From the NCBI GenBank assembly GCA_029948255.1, contig JALIZF010001771.1:248001-312000 (forward strand): a DNA stretch of 64,000 nt. Reading direction: 5' to 3'. This document shows, one piece after another, positions 24,501-32,150 of this stretch. Each line of letters begins with the position of its first letter. Position 1 is the stretch's first letter. The position numbers were made by a program, and so were the translations under genes. This DNA comes from Telmatactis stephensoni. Its lineage: Eukaryota > Cnidaria > Anthozoa > Actiniaria > Isophelliidae. The notes under the pieces were generated by a model that saw nothing but the letters and a program-made list of their open reading frames with translations, had not been told where the DNA came from and did no database searches.

Positions 24501-25911
24501 AAAAAGAAACGATTTTAAATGAAATGCAGCAACTGCGACAGATGAGCCAAGCTGGAGAGTTACCACGTGATCTGGTAAGTCACGTGATGCAATAAGTTAC
24601 ATAAGCTAATTCCAATCACTTAAATTTTGTTGCAAGATTGTAAGACATTTTGAACGATTTTTAGATTTTGCAGTTTGTGCAAATAAAATGTTGCAAATTA
24701 ATAAAATTGAGCGACAATTTCAAGATTTCAGAATCCTACATTTTAGAAATAGGCTCTGAGGAGGATTACGTATGATTTAACACTGGGAAAAAATCAAAAA
24801 ACAAAAGCAACAACAACAAAATAAAACAAAAACAAAATAAACAAACAAACAAAAAACAAAACAAACAAAAAACCGAAGGAAAGAAAGAAGAAAACAGAAT
24901 AACGAAAGTTCACGGAAATTAAAGAAAGCAAAATATTGAGGAGGGGGAATTGTGAATTTTTGTAGATTGCATCAATTGCTAATCAATATTGTTTTTTTGT
25001 GACAGGATCACGAAGAAGTTATTGACAAAGTAAGAAAATATGACAAGATGGTGGCAGACGATGTTGAATTAAAGTAAGTGCTTTTTGTAAAGAAATACGT
25101 TGCGTTTACTTGCGTAAAGTGGGTAGCACCCGCAACTCTCATCGACTTACGTTCTTGTCTGATCGCGGCCTCGCAGCGCCAAGAAAATCATACCGTAACG
25201 AATACCCCCCGTCACACAATGTTTACTCATTATCTAGTAGTGCGAGGGTAGTCTTTTACTCCCAATTGATGAATTTGATGTATTGCGTTATATATTAAAG
25301 GACAATTAAAACATTTTCTTTTCACAGTACAAAATTAAAAACCGTTGAACTAGAAAGAGACAGGTTATCAAACGAAGTTAAAAAGGTCCGTAAAAAGTGT
25401 TTATTTCAGTGTCCTATGTTTTCTAGCGCTTGCGCTCTAATTGAGTGACACTGTACTCTCACACACACTACCACTACAGTCTAACATTCTGTGCATACAA
25501 CTCTCAGCTCACTAGTTCGCTTTTATTGAGGAAGGAAATTCAGAGGACCCGGAGAAAAACCCTCGAATAGAGAGAACAAACTAACAAAACTGCTAGAAAG
25601 CTGTTCTAAATTTCACTACCATCGTACGTAAATCCAGACAAAATCATGCCAACAATTCTGGCAATGATTGTAGATCGACTGTGCTCTAAATCCTTGCCAC
25701 GACTCAGAGATAATTTCTTCAAATGTATTTTTTTCAGCTACAAAAAGAACTTGAATCCTTTGATCCAGCATTCTTTGAAGAAATTGAAGACCTGAAATAT
25801 AATTATCAAAAATCTGTCGAGAGGAATGTTCTCTACGAGAGACAACTAAAGCAGTTCTCGAGACAGTTTGGTGTTGATGTAAATATTCCATCTGATGATG
25901 AAGGCAGTTGA
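1..25911 (+). CDS. CEP290: CEP290 (centrosomal protein of 290 kDa), C-terminal two thirds or more, multi-exon, 5' end outside window
   Basis: CEP290 is a very long coiled-coil protein of the ciliary transition zone and centriolar satellites. It helps form the Y-links between axoneme and membrane and gates protein entry into cilia. The spliced translation (about 1794 residues here; the human protein is 2479) is heptad-rich throughout and matches vertebrate CEP290 block by block. Recognisable anchors are SLNEHLIQTLQ (exon 668-774), KITVLRVNEKSL (2351-2581), ANKQYNELTAKYRDLLQ (3141-3314), LRRQYSGSLPL (7602-8018), EEATGAIPDPNLP (8494-8912), INELRLRLP (9592-9732) and the C-terminal FDPAFFEEIEDLKYNYQ (25738-25911). 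It ends in a short acidic tail and TGA at 25909-25911. All 42 exons keep phase across consensus acceptors and donors, so the gene looks intact. No membrane or catalytic domain is seen or expected. Confidence 0.96.
273..550. repeat. Pyrimidine-rich simple repeats (CTTC/CTTG/CATT) in a CEP290 intron
   Basis: Runs of CTCC, CTTC and CTTG are followed by imperfect ATTC/CATT repeats and fill most of the intron between exons 138-242 and 555-597. The long L/S/F-rich reading frames here come from the repeat. They run straight through the exon at 555 in another frame and are not genes. Confidence 0.8.
775..1097. other. Short CEP290 intron, no further feature seen
   Basis: A 323-base intron with a good acceptor ending at 1097. 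I see no repeat, hairpin or extra exon in it. Confidence 0.6.
1208..1490. mobile_element. Small non-autonomous DNA element with inverted ends in a CEP290 intron
   Basis: The left end near 1217-1245 (CCCTATTTCATTATGACGTC core) is the near-perfect reverse complement of 1462-1490 (GACGTCATAGTGAAATAGGG). The unit of about 280 bases between them has no coding potential. This is a typical MITE layout. The family was not identified. Confidence 0.6.
1868..1966 (+). repeat. Interspersed repeat, copy 1 (second copy at 41722-41820 in reverse)
   Basis: This stretch of about 98 bases in a CEP290 intron matches the reverse complement of 41722-41820 at roughly 95 percent by eye. Both contain the run CTCACCACATTTTGA and a CTGTGCATCGATTAGA core. 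The sequence just upstream (1741-1867) contains two CTCTGATTGGT motifs in related contexts, so the element probably begins further left. No coding capacity is seen. Confidence 0.7.
2582..3140. other. CEP290 intron without recognisable features
   Basis: A 559-base AT-rich intron. Possible frames are short and unsupported, and I see no repeat structure. Confidence 0.5.
3489..3716. repeat. (TTTTG)n pentanucleotide microsatellite, about 45 units
   Basis: An almost pure TTTTG array of about 225 bases begins with a few TTTTTG hexamers (3497-3515). It lies in the CEP290 intron 3315-3807, some 90 bases before the acceptor at 3807. It opens all three plus frames and two minus frames, producing artefact proteins of repeated VLFCF or NKTKQ. 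Confidence 0.97.
4470..5840 (+). pseudogene. Tandem array of six decayed copies of a CEP290 exon-intron unit
   Basis: Copies of the exon used at 5841-5954 start at 4561, 4776, 4990, 5198, 5413 and 5627, so the period is 208-215 bases. Each copy carries its own upstream intron tail ending in TATAG. All six share the same lesion: one extra A in the AGAAATGC context gives AGAAAATGC and an immediate TGA, and the normal 3' end with its donor is replaced by intron-like sequence. Copies 1 and 4 share one variant (GAACTGAATGAATGTGAG), copies 2 and 5 share an altered first base, and copies 3 and 6 resemble the functional exon most. So the array is itself a duplicated three-unit block. The working exon is the seventh and last unit. 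Confidence 0.92.
7036..7331. repeat. Two adjacent palindromic (hairpin) elements in a CEP290 intron
   Basis: The first inverted repeat runs about 7036-7199, with a left arm near ACAATGGTTTCGAGTGGCAT and a right arm ATGCCACGAGAAACTATTGT. The second runs about 7201-7331, with TTATCCCACGCCAGAAAAAA against TTTTTTCTGGTGTGGGATAA. Neither encodes a protein. They look like neighbouring MITEs or the nested ends of one larger element. Confidence 0.65.
8088..8310. repeat. Direct duplication of about 138 bases in a CEP290 intron
   Basis: The segment starting ACAACTGCATGCAACA near 8093 recurs as GCAACTGCATGCAACA near 8230, with the following GAGTTGCACC and ACACAATGATGCCTGCA runs in the same order. It is an imperfect two-copy tandem repeat. 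Confidence 0.7.
9478..9525. repeat. (TTTG)n microsatellite
   Basis: About 12 TTTG units in the CEP290 intron before the exon at 9592. Confidence 0.95.
9962..11064. mobile_element. Non-autonomous DNA element with inverted ends and an internal 50-bp tandem array
   Basis: The left end (CTGGCTAGCGTTTCACAAAG at 9964) and right end (reading inward from 11064, CTGGCTAGCGTTTCACAAAA) are inverted repeats of about 36 bases. They share the GTAACTTACGA or GCAACTTACGA interior. At 9971-10357 an array of almost eight units of 50 bases (49 in the last) repeats the terminal motif itself. One internal frame (10624-10887) encodes 87 residues with no similarity I recognise. A (TACG)n run lies at 10911-10938. 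It sits in the CEP290 intron 9733-11649. No target duplication could be fixed. Confidence 0.75.
9971..10357. repeat. 50-bp tandem repeat, about 7.7 units
   Basis: Units start at 9971, 10021, 10071, 10121, 10171, 10221, 10271 and 10320, each beginning CGTTTCACAA or CGTTCCACAA. Units differ by 1-4 bases. The last two have lost a base and diverge together. There are no spacers, so it is not CRISPR-like. Confidence 0.95.
11296..11408. repeat. Short palindromic element
   Basis: The arms AACAAATAGAACAGCTTTCT and AAAAAGATGTTCTATTTGTT flank a 60-base centre that is itself rich in GTGCT/AGCAC. It looks like a MITE and has no coding potential. Confidence 0.6.
11868..12105 (+). mobile_element. tRNA-derived SINE, family B
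   Basis: A B-box-like GGTTCAATTCC lies at 11913-11923. It is followed by a pyrimidine-rich body and a tail region (12041-12101) that recurs in reverse orientation at 25446-25575. The element lies in the CEP290 intron 11824-12267. Flanking duplications were not found. Confidence 0.55.
12466..12597. repeat. C-rich (CACC/CCCA) low-complexity tract
   Basis: CACCC, CACACA and CCCCA repeats in the CEP290 intron 12313-12718. Proline/histidine/threonine-rich frames here are artefacts. Confidence 0.85.
13021..13324 (+). mobile_element. tRNA-derived SINE, family A, complete with target-site duplication
   Basis: The head carries an A box (TGGCCGAGTGG at 13034-13044) and a B box (GGTTCGATTCC at 13078-13088), spaced as in a type II tRNA such as Leu or Ser. 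The unrelated body ends in (ATT)n. It is bracketed by a 20-base direct repeat (13001-13020 and 13325-13344, one mismatch) starting TAGTGCTTATATATC. That marks an LINE-mobilised insertion into the CEP290 intron 12874-13405. It is not a functional tRNA gene, because the 3' half of the acceptor stem does not pair and the body continues. Confidence 0.88.
13608..13675. repeat. (GAGGAGGGAA)n minisatellite
   Basis: About six units of a 10-base purine repeat in the short intron before the exon at 13710. Confidence 0.9.
14143..14186. repeat. (GGTC)n microsatellite, interrupted
   Basis: Two short GGTC runs in the intron before the exon at 14222. Confidence 0.85.
14294..14569. other. CEP290 intron, no feature seen
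   Basis: A 276-base intron with nothing I can identify beyond its splice sites. Confidence 0.5.
14709..14962. repeat. (CTTTCTTG)n / (CTTG)n / (CTTC)n microsatellite
   Basis: Long pyrimidine array of mainly CTTTCTTG units, then CTTGCTTG and CTTCCTTC. It fills most of the intron 14678-15039 and creates leucine/serine/phenylalanine-rich artefact frames on both strands. Confidence 0.95.
15335..15602. mobile_element. TA-bounded palindromic MITE in a CEP290 intron
   Basis: The arms begin TACAGTGCTGCGC and end GCGCAGCACTGTA. They stay complementary for over 100 bases, through CGAACCGTTGCCACT and the ATTGGTTAGCGGTATTCAA region. A loop lies around 15445-15485. The flanking TA dinucleotides fit a Tc1/mariner-type insertion. 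There is no coding frame. Confidence 0.8.
15683..16475. other. Remainder of CEP290 intron, no gene seen
   Basis: About 790 bases with a small local inverted repeat around 16037-16082 (ATGTATGGT against ACCATACAT). Reading frames are short, and I see nothing that splices into CEP290. Confidence 0.5.
16733..16813. repeat. (TACG)n microsatellite, interrupted
   Basis: Two TACG runs separated by GTAAGGTGT-type sequence, 40 bases before the exon at 16852. Confidence 0.9.
17046..18152. other. CEP290 intron with one hairpin, otherwise featureless
   Basis: It holds a (CAT)n patch at 17056-17090 and an inverted repeat at about 17287-17412, whose ends read CTGCAGTCCCTCCTTTTCC and GGAAAAGGAGGGACTGC. 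The remaining 700 bases show no repeat or exon I can support. Confidence 0.55.
18866..19085 (+). mobile_element. tRNA-derived SINE remnant, family C
   Basis: A tRNA-like head (CTCGGTTGGTTAGTGAGCGG near 18870) is followed 22 bases later by a B-box-like AGTTCGATTCC (18913-18923) and a body unrelated to tRNA. It lies in the CEP290 intron 18247-19121. No clear target duplication was found. Confidence 0.5.
19254..19923. other. CEP290 intron; possible SINE fragment at about 19740-19850
   Basis: GGTTCAAATCCCAT near 19770 resembles a B box, followed by an ATTCATTTTC patch similar to the family A SINE body (13138-13148). The upstream half shows nothing recognisable. Confidence 0.4.
20575..21231. other. 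CEP290 intron, no feature seen
   Basis: 657 bases without a repeat or exon that I can support. Confidence 0.5.
21625..22016. mobile_element. TA-bounded near-palindromic MITE in a CEP290 intron
   Basis: The arms start TAGCCACTTTAGAAACGAGT and end ACTCGTTTCTAAAGTGGCTA. They remain complementary for about 190 bases with modest divergence. The centre (21815-21830) reads AGGGACACCTGTCCCT. TA at both edges suggests Tc1/mariner-type insertion. Confidence 0.85.
22019..22073. repeat. Relic of the right end of the 9962-11064 element family
   Basis: The run TTACGAGCATTTGTAAGTTC followed by GCTTTGTGAAACG matches the subterminal and terminal motif of the 11017-11058 end. It adjoins the MITE at 21625-22016, so the two may be nested. 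Confidence 0.5.
22993..23081. repeat. (CTCTG)n / (CTCTC)n microsatellite
   Basis: About 14 CTCTG units preceded by CTCTC in the short intron 22943-23137. Confidence 0.95.
23231..24050. other. CEP290 intron with a possible SINE body at about 23430-23600
   Basis: The stretch GGAGGAAAAACCGGAGAACC (23513-23532) and its neighbours resemble the body of the reverse family B SINE at 25446-25575 (GAGGAAGG, then AGGACCCGGAGAAAAACCCTC). The rest, to 24050, shows nothing further. Confidence 0.4.
24575..25005. other. CEP290 intron with an A-rich CAAA tract
   Basis: An (ACAAA/AACAAA)n patch at 24798-24870, otherwise featureless. Confidence 0.6.
25446..25575 (-). mobile_element. Partial SINE, family B, reverse orientation
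   Basis: The run ACACTGTACTCTCACACACA through GCATACAACTCTCAGCTC is the reverse complement of 12041-12101, with moderate divergence. It lies in the last CEP290 intron (25386-25737). Confidence 0.6.
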
Positions 25912-26306
25912 CAGTCCTTCATGATGTATTATAGTGTAATTATTTTGTATGGTGTATATTTTCTATATTGTATAAAGTCGTGTATATACTTCATACATCC
26001 ATATTTACATTACCCACCATTTTAAACCATGTGATTTGTATCTATTAATCAATGTTCTGTCCCACTGGTTTTCAATAGCTATTTATTGTCAAAATGTACA
26101 TGTAAATTAAAAAAGGCAAACAGGATTCATAACATTTACAAACAGAGATTAGAAAGAAACAATTGTGCATACCCTTGGATACTCGATAAAACACTAATGC
26201 AAATTAATTCCAAATACATCTCTACTCATTTGTTCCCTAATTTGTGCGTCAAGGTAATTGAAACAAATTTTAGTAACACGGAAAATATATTGACTTATAA
26301 AACTCC
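25912..26306 (+). other. Probable CEP290 3' UTR and downstream AT-rich DNA
   Basis: Sequence after the TGA. An ATTAAA at about 26106-26111 is a possible weak polyadenylation hexamer. No AATAAA is seen close to the stop, so the transcript end is uncertain. Confidence 0.4.
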
Positions 26307-27311
26307 TTAAGGACGGTGGCCCATAATGGCGAACCATTTTTTTCCTGTTATTTTATATTTACTTTGTAGAATGGGTAAAGGTTAATTCACGAAAAAAATC
26401 TGGGGGTATCCATGCATTTTACGGAGATAATTTAAATGGTAAACATGGCCAATAACCGCTGACCAGCGATTTTTCGAATTTTTAATATAATATAATTTTT
26501 TCCAATGTTAACTCATAAAGAAGTACAACGAAAGTAATAAAAGCTTCTCAAGATTGAATCCTTCAAAATAAAAGCAAAAAACGATATTATTGAAAGTACT
26601 GGTACAAGTTTTTTTTCAATTTTTTGACCTATTTTTAATCAGTTCTTAGGAAACTTGACGTCAAATGCTATTTCTAAGAAAAACATATCGTGAATCTTTT
26701 AATTTTTTTTTTTTGGTTTAATTTTTTGAATACATATACCTTAGTTAATCTAAAACTGAATGAGAAAATAAAATTATGGGGTATCCATGCGATTTAAAAA
26801 GTTATTTGCTGATAAACGCACGAAAACTTATTAGAATTTGCCTAATAACACAAAATCCCCAGCCCTCCTAGAGAGTGCAAGTAAATACAATGCATTATGG
26901 GACATTTTCAAGATGGCCGGCCTAACGCCATTCGTTAGTCCCGGTGGTCAAAAGAACCAGTTTTTATGCGACTTTTAATTATCCAGAATGAATTTAATTT
27001 TAGAATATGAGAAGCCATGTGTTTTCTTTCTCAAAATCAGAAATTTTTTCTCCAAAATTCGTAAAACTAGTGTGTTTTCACGATGATTTTTGTGCGAACA
27101 CGATCTCCGAAAAAACGTTTGTTAAGGTCCGGTAATACGAGCAACATTTGCTCTGCAACTTGCAACGCAACAATGTTGCGCGACAAGTTGCACGATTTTG
27201 TTGCTCGTATAACCAGGCCTTTATTCAAATTTGTGTGACGTCGCGCGCGCGCTCGTTGAGTCAAATGCGCAGAACACAATGCGCGCTGGAAATATGGGCC
27301 ACCGTCCTTAA
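26307..27311. mobile_element. 1.0-kb non-autonomous DNA transposon with TTAA ends
   Basis: The left end TTAAGGACGGTGGCCCATAA and right end TATGGGCCACCGTCCTTAA are near-perfect inverted repeats of about 19-20 bases. The outer TTAA at each edge is the target duplication used by piggyBac-type transposases. The interior is AT-rich without a transposase frame. A second, nested palindrome at about 27124-27222 (ACGAGCAACATTTGCTC against GTTGCTCGT) looks like a MITE inserted in it. Confidence 0.8.
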
Positions 27312-27344
27312 AATAACCAAGATAATAACAAGTATGACCTTGAG

Positions 27345-27468
27345 TTAAGGAATAAAAAACGGTTTCCTGTGTCTGATAGCTTGATCAAAACACTTGTGAT
27401 GTTGTTCCCAACATCACAAGTGTTTTGATCAGGCTATCAGACTCGGGAAACCGTTTTTTATTCCTTAA
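27345..27468. repeat. 124-bp near-perfect palindrome
   Basis: The arms TTAAGGAATAAAAAACGGTT and AACCGTTTTTTATTCCTTAA enclose complementary CTGATAGC/GCTATCAG and CTTGATCAAAACACTTGTGA segments with only a few bases of loop at 27405. It is 34 bases from the 1-kb element. Confidence 0.9.
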
Positions 27469-28923
27469 TTATAAAGTAACTAACACGCAAATAGACGAAT
27501 TTCAAAATAGGAAAAAGAAAACACTGGCGAAAAAACAAATTGACGTGAGCGTGTTTGATACTCTCATCAAACACGGGTTTTCAGCCAATCAGAGCGCGTG
27601 TTATATAAGAGTTATTTTATAATTTGAAAATACTGTTATATTTTCCTCTATGAACTGAAAAGGAAATATCTTTTTTTTAACCGGAAATATCCAGAATTTC
27701 TTTTTTAGCTTCATCCGTTGCAAGAGTTTTCCTCGATCGTTTGAGAGACGGTTTCAATCATAATGGTTCGCGACCGGCCACAGTGATTATCAATTGATGC
27801 CACATAATCGATGACAAATTATGAATCAATTATGAATTGGTATATGCTGTTAATTGGTTATAAATATTAATAAATATTAATTAATTGCTGATCAGTCAGT
27901 TAATTATTGATTAATTAGTTTATAAGTTAATAATTTAAAAGGTGAACAAAAGTGCAAAACAGAATGTAACGGCCCGCGGTCTTACATTAAGAAATCGTAT
28001 ACTACGTATATATATGGCCAGGACTGAATTACGGACATCGTTTTTGAATTAATTATGAATAAAAAAAAATATGAATAAACTTTGACGCTTCAATGAACGC
28101 ATACAAATCAACGAAAAAAATACTCAGCTTGAAGAGTTTTGGAAGTGAAAATGAACGCATAAAGATTTCACCTATTTGCTTCAAATTTAATATTGGTGAT
28201 GTATAACAACCATATTTTATGAATCCAACTACGCAAATAATGTTCCCGTTTTCGATTTAGAGATATGACGCTTTTAATATGTGTATTTTCGCAGTTTGGC
28301 AATGAAAAGCAAAAGGGAAAGGTTTATCATAGAGGTCCGGCTGATGAATTTGTTATAGAGAAAAAATGATGATGTCTACTGTGCAAATCTATTTGGGCAA
28401 TTTTGGTTATGATAACTGGTCATCCTTGAAATATTCGGATTTACACTCGCTATAAGAAGATGTATGGAGAAGTTTGTGATTATTCTTCGTATGAAAATGA
28501 TCAAAAAGGAAAGGTAGTAGTTTAAGTTTTGAATACAATTTGTATTCTGATAGTTCTTAGAGATGTAGGACTTAATAGATTGATTTGGGCTTTTGTAAGA
28601 ATTTAAGTTTCAGAAACTATATCCGCGAATATATCTTTTCCTCGGGCTATTTCTTTGCAAAAAAACCGCCATTTTGTTTTTCTCGTGACGAAATCCGCTG
28701 ATCTATTGCGCCCGCGATATGACCGGAATTGCTGGCGAGCGTGATAACTGTACATATTGTATATAGTTCTTGCTGACAGAATATATGTAGATATTCTTAG
28801 ACTCGAGAAAGCTGAGTTTAATTTGACTGCTGTCTTTGGAGTTCAAATCATGCTGAACACTCGACATCATCAATATGCTAATGTAAAGTTTAATTAGTGC
28901 TCATTTCGCTGTATTTCTCAGTT
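27469..28923. other. Intergenic, AT-rich, no gene seen
   Basis: About 1.45 kb with TTAAT-rich patches at 27845-27935 and an AGCCAATCAGAGCGCG motif at 27582 that also occurs at 11547. No plausible exon was found. Confidence 0.5.
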
Positions 28924-29078
28924 TAGAATGATTTTCACCGGACTGTGAAATAGTTACTAAGCTATTAGACACTAATAGACTCTGCACCCATTGTTTTCTT
29001 TTGTTGCAATACAACTATTAGACACTATTAAACACTGACTATTAGTAATTGTTTCACAGTCCGATGAAAATCACTCTA
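28924..29078. mobile_element. Palindromic MITE, TAGARTG family, copy 1
   Basis: The ends TAGAATGATTTTCACCGGAC and TCCGATGAAAATCACTCTA are complementary, and both arms continue through the CTGTGAAA/TTTCACAG and TATTAGACACTA segments. Confidence 0.75.
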
Positions 29079-29339
29079 TAGTTTCGTAACACAAAAGTAG
29101 TTAGTCAAGTTCAATAACGTAAAATTGCTTGTATATAGAAAGCCGATGCCGATGAATGACGAGGTTAAGTCCAGATCGAGACGACATGCAATTGCAAACA
29201 GCTGCACGTTAAGCACGTTCTCCGTACGTGTACACAATTTTGATAGAGGTCAGAATTTGAATAGAAAAACAAGACTCCAAGGGAGAATGCGTAATTAAAC
29301 AAGCTGACATGAATATATGTCGGTTCCGGTAGAGTAAGG

Positions 29340-29458
29340 AAGACGTAACAACGTCGTGAGTTACACCACGAATTGCTTCCAAGTTCCTATAAACCATTGG
29401 AAAGGACTAAGTTTCCGCTTTTGAGGGAAAAATGCCAGACTTTCCAAACAAGCAAATA
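29340..29458. repeat. Dispersed direct repeat, copy 1 (others at 30208-30346 and 30380-30425)
   Basis: The order ACAACGTCGTGAG, CCAAAGTTCCTA or CCAAGTTCCTA, TGGAAAGGA, TTTCCGCTTTTGAGG, ATGCCAGACTTTCC is shared with 30208-30346. The last two blocks recur again at 30380-30425. No coding content. Confidence 0.65.
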
Positions 29459-29570
29459 TGTGCAATACGATACAATACAAATACAACACCGTTAGCATTT
29501 CACAATATACAATACCATCGGCCGGTAGAGAAAGAACTGATACAATAATACAATACAATACAATAACCTT

Positions 29571-29717
29571 TAGAGTGATTGCACTTAACCCGTGAAAAAG
29601 TACAAAATCTAAATAGTACTAAATAGTACAAACTAGTCCTTTGTTTTCCTTTGTTTAATAATGCTATTTTGCATTATTTAGCTAGTACAATTTCACGGGT
29701 TAAGTGCGATCACTCTA
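29571..29717. mobile_element. Palindromic MITE, TAGARTG family, copy 2
   Basis: The ends TAGAGTGATTGCACTTAACC and GGTTAAGTGCGATCACTCTA are complementary, as are CCGTGAAA and TTTCACGG next to them. Confidence 0.8.
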
Positions 29718-30207
29718 TTTACGGTGGTCAATGCACTTAGCTATACAACTACTTTGCAGACGGCATGCCACAAAATAATGAAAATACATATATAATATAT
29801 ATGTTTATAAATAAATAACACTAATAAAATATATATATAAAAACTCAAATAATCTAAAATTTAAGAAATATAATCGATAATTCTGAAGATAATTATATAA
29901 AATCGAACTATAGTATTGCCTGCAAATATACAAATTGAAATAAAAGAAATAGTGAATAAGTTAAAGTTTCCAAGTTATTACGGTGGCTTAAGTACATAAA
30001 CATAGTATTTTAATGTTTCTGAAAGCCAAACAATATAGCTATATAGTATTTAATAGATAATTTTGTAAAGGTCTAACTATGATCAAAATTCTATTATAAA
30101 CGCTAAATTAATGTATAATAAAATGGTAACATAGCGAAAAAATGTTCACCTCATTATGGTGGCATTAACTTATACAGAAATATTATCATTAAATAGATAA
30201 TTTTGAT
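29718..30207. other. Very AT-rich intergenic stretch
   Basis: Dense TATATA and AAATAAT runs. No feature can be supported. Confidence 0.5.
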
Positions 30208-30346
30208 AGAAAGACTCTACAACGTCGTGAGCCACATCACCAATTCCCCAAAGTTCCTACGACTTTATCAAAACCAACAAATGGAAAGGAAAATACTACA
30301 TTTCCGCTTTTTGAGGAAAAAATGCCAGAGTTTCCGAACAAGCAAA
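30208..30346. repeat. Dispersed direct repeat, copy 2
   Basis: Same block order as 29340-29458, followed at 30380-30425 by a third partial copy of its 3' half. Confidence 0.65.
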
Positions 30347-30555
30347 AAACCATGATCACGTCATCAAGCGTTACCTACTACTTTTCCGTTTTTGAGGGAA
30401 AAAATGCCCGACTTTCCAATCAATAGTGATACTTCATGTCTACTAACAAACGAACTGCACTGCTAATACGCCAACCATTTTCACAATAGCTTAATTTCAC
30501 AAGTTTTGAAAAAATATCTCCAATCGCCCGCTGGTTGGCACAAAAATAAATAATA

Positions 30556-30726
30556 AAGGCTTAGTGCTGGTTTTCACGAGCGACGGAAGCAGAAAGGGAA
30601 GCAATACGCAGACCCAGTGTCGCATGTCTTACCTAGTGTGAAAATAAGACAATCACAGTGTATACTGAGTCTGCGTATAACTAATTCCGCTTGATCTGCT
30701 TCCGTCACTCGTGAAACCAGCCCTTA
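30556..30726. mobile_element. Palindromic MITE, GAGCGACGGAAGC family, copy 1
   Basis: The arms GGTTTTCACGAGCGACGGAA and CGTCACTCGTGAAACC are complementary, as are the inner ACGCAGAC/GTCTGCGT segments. Related copies lie at 33059-33230 and 38199-38365, just upstream of the two HypX-like genes. Confidence 0.8.
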
Positions 30727-30829
30727 ATTACGTCAAACGAAGTATCGCTATATGATACGATACAAATACAGTACCACAAACGCAACGTTCATTTAACCAG
30801 AGTATTCCGTCAAGCTTCCATAAAGTAGA

Positions 30830-30980
30830 ATTTAGTGAGTTCTTGGCTGCAGAAGCACTTGAACGTATGTGTAGAAGCTACCCGATATAAGGGCTCTATT
30901 AAGCATTTTTAGGAATTCATACTGCAACTCCAAGAGCCAGTGTTGATTACGTAGCGAAAAATCGCTAAGCCAAACCACAG
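30830..30980 (+). promoter_or_regulatory. Inferred noncoding first exon and splice donor of HypX-like gene 1
   Basis: CACAG|GTAAGA at 30976-30986 is a strong donor, kept in the second copy as TACAG|GTAAGA (36762-36772). The matching acceptor TTTGTGATTTCAG ends at 33257, nine bases... before the start ATG at 33266. That implies a 5' UTR intron of about 2.3 kb. Transcription start and promoter are not identifiable. A small upstream frame (ATG near 30868) closes after seven codons. Confidence 0.45.
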
Positions 30981-31107
30981 GTAAGATTTTTTACAAAAGT
31001 ATTTTTTATCTTGATGGTACCATAAGTATTCACTATGATTACAAACGCGGTCAAGTCCTCTAAAACGTACTCAACTTGCCAAGAATTTACATTTCTCGAG
31101 ACCAAAA

Positions 31108-31193
31108 GTCGTTACGTACTATTTGCTGGCCAGAAATTCAATGTTTTAAAAGCCGTTACGTAATATTTGCTGGCCAGAAATTCAATGTTTTAC
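31108..31193. repeat. 44-bp tandem duplication present only in copy 1
   Basis: GTTACGTACTATTTGCTGGC and its sequel to AATGTTTTA occur twice in a row. The second segmental copy has a single unit at 36890-36933. Confidence 0.8.
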
Positions 31194-31860
31194 AAAGCTT
31201 TGGACTTCTTTTTACTTCCCAACATTTTTTCAAAGCGAAAAAAGGCGATATTCTTTAAATCAGCTGTCAGCTAAAAATGCAACTTTGCAGGTTAGGTGAA
31301 TCAGTACAAATTTGTAAACAGAATACACCGCGATCTCGCATCCATTATTCTACCTCCGTAGTTACTGTTGCTACATTGGACAAGCTAACATGTTTTTTGA
31401 TGTACAAATATTGTTGAGGGTAGTTGGGTAATCGGACTCTATTGCTAGGAAGGGCAGGGGACGGAATGAAATAATGTGGTCAAGGGTGGACTGGATAAAT
31501 ATATGAGCTCATACTTGAACTAGCACATGAATTTGAGTGTGGGGTTGGTAAATCCAGTTTAATAAAGGAACATCAAGAAAACGTGTGACAGTTTCTAAAA
31601 CATCTTCGAATTCGAGTTTTGTTGGTCAGATATTTTATATTTCATTGTGAAAAACATCCATTCAGTTGTTGCCATTCAAGCAAAGCCGGGATCGGTGTAT
31701 TGAATAAGTTGAACTTAACAAAGACTATTGTTCTTCTCAAACACAGGACATCAAAAGCTTTAATGTACATCATCAAAAGCTTTAATGTACTTTATTAAAT
31801 GATTGAGTCGGTTTCCTTGTTATTTGTAGGGCTTTATATCCCTTGGGCCATGTACACTGT

Positions 31861-32150
31861 ATACATCTATTTTTAAAAAAGGTTGTCGTATGGGAGCTCT
31901 CAGGCCCACGCGACTAGACCGAAAAGGAGTATGCATGGGTAGTAGCAAAACTTTACTTTCTTTTCCGCTTTGGTATTGACTTTAGCATCAATAAGTGAAG
32001 TTCCTTTAGTGTATAAGGTCAGAGCAAGCTGAATTTGAGTTATCATGTGGGATTTTTGTGGTTTTATAACTTTAGTGATTTCTTCCCATACTCCCTTTCG
32101 GGTGAGTCGCGAATGCTTGATACCGACAACGTTTATTGAAATAGGTGTAT
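31861..32150. mobile_element. MITE of the ATACAYCTATTT family, copy 1
   Basis: The ends ATACATCTATTTTTAAAAAA and TTATTGAAATAGGTGTAT, plus inner GGTTGTCG/CGACAAC, are inverted repeats. Related copies lie at 37501-37796 (segmental duplicate) and 56800-57094 (reverse). Confidence 0.75.

Larger units (their letters stand above)
1..25911 (+). other. CEP290: Exon map of CEP290 in this window (42 coding exons)
   Basis: Exons read from splice sites and frame: 1-20, 138-242, 555-597, 668-774, 1098-1187, 1586-1714, 2351-2581, 3141-3314, 3808-3919, 4147-4232, 5841-5954, 6164-6455, 7602-8018, 8494-8912, 9028-9090, 9592-9732, 11650-11823, 12268-12312, 12719-12873, 13406-13493, 13710-13835, 14008-14073, 14222-14293, 14570-14677, 15040-15156, 16476-16637, 16852-17045, 18153-18246, 19122-19253, 19924-20013, 20301-20360, 20491-20574, 21232-21405, 22262-22390, 22573-22656, 22820-22942, 23138-23230, 24051-24124, 24475-24574, 25006-25073, 25328-25385, 25738-25911. 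Phase is continuous: junctions after 597, 3919, 6455 and 8018 are phase 1, those after 12873, 17045, 24124 and 25073 are phase 2, and the rest are phase 0. The first exon (1-20) is only the tail of a longer exon. Individual boundaries could shift by a few bases where alternative AG or GT lie close. Confidence 0.88.
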
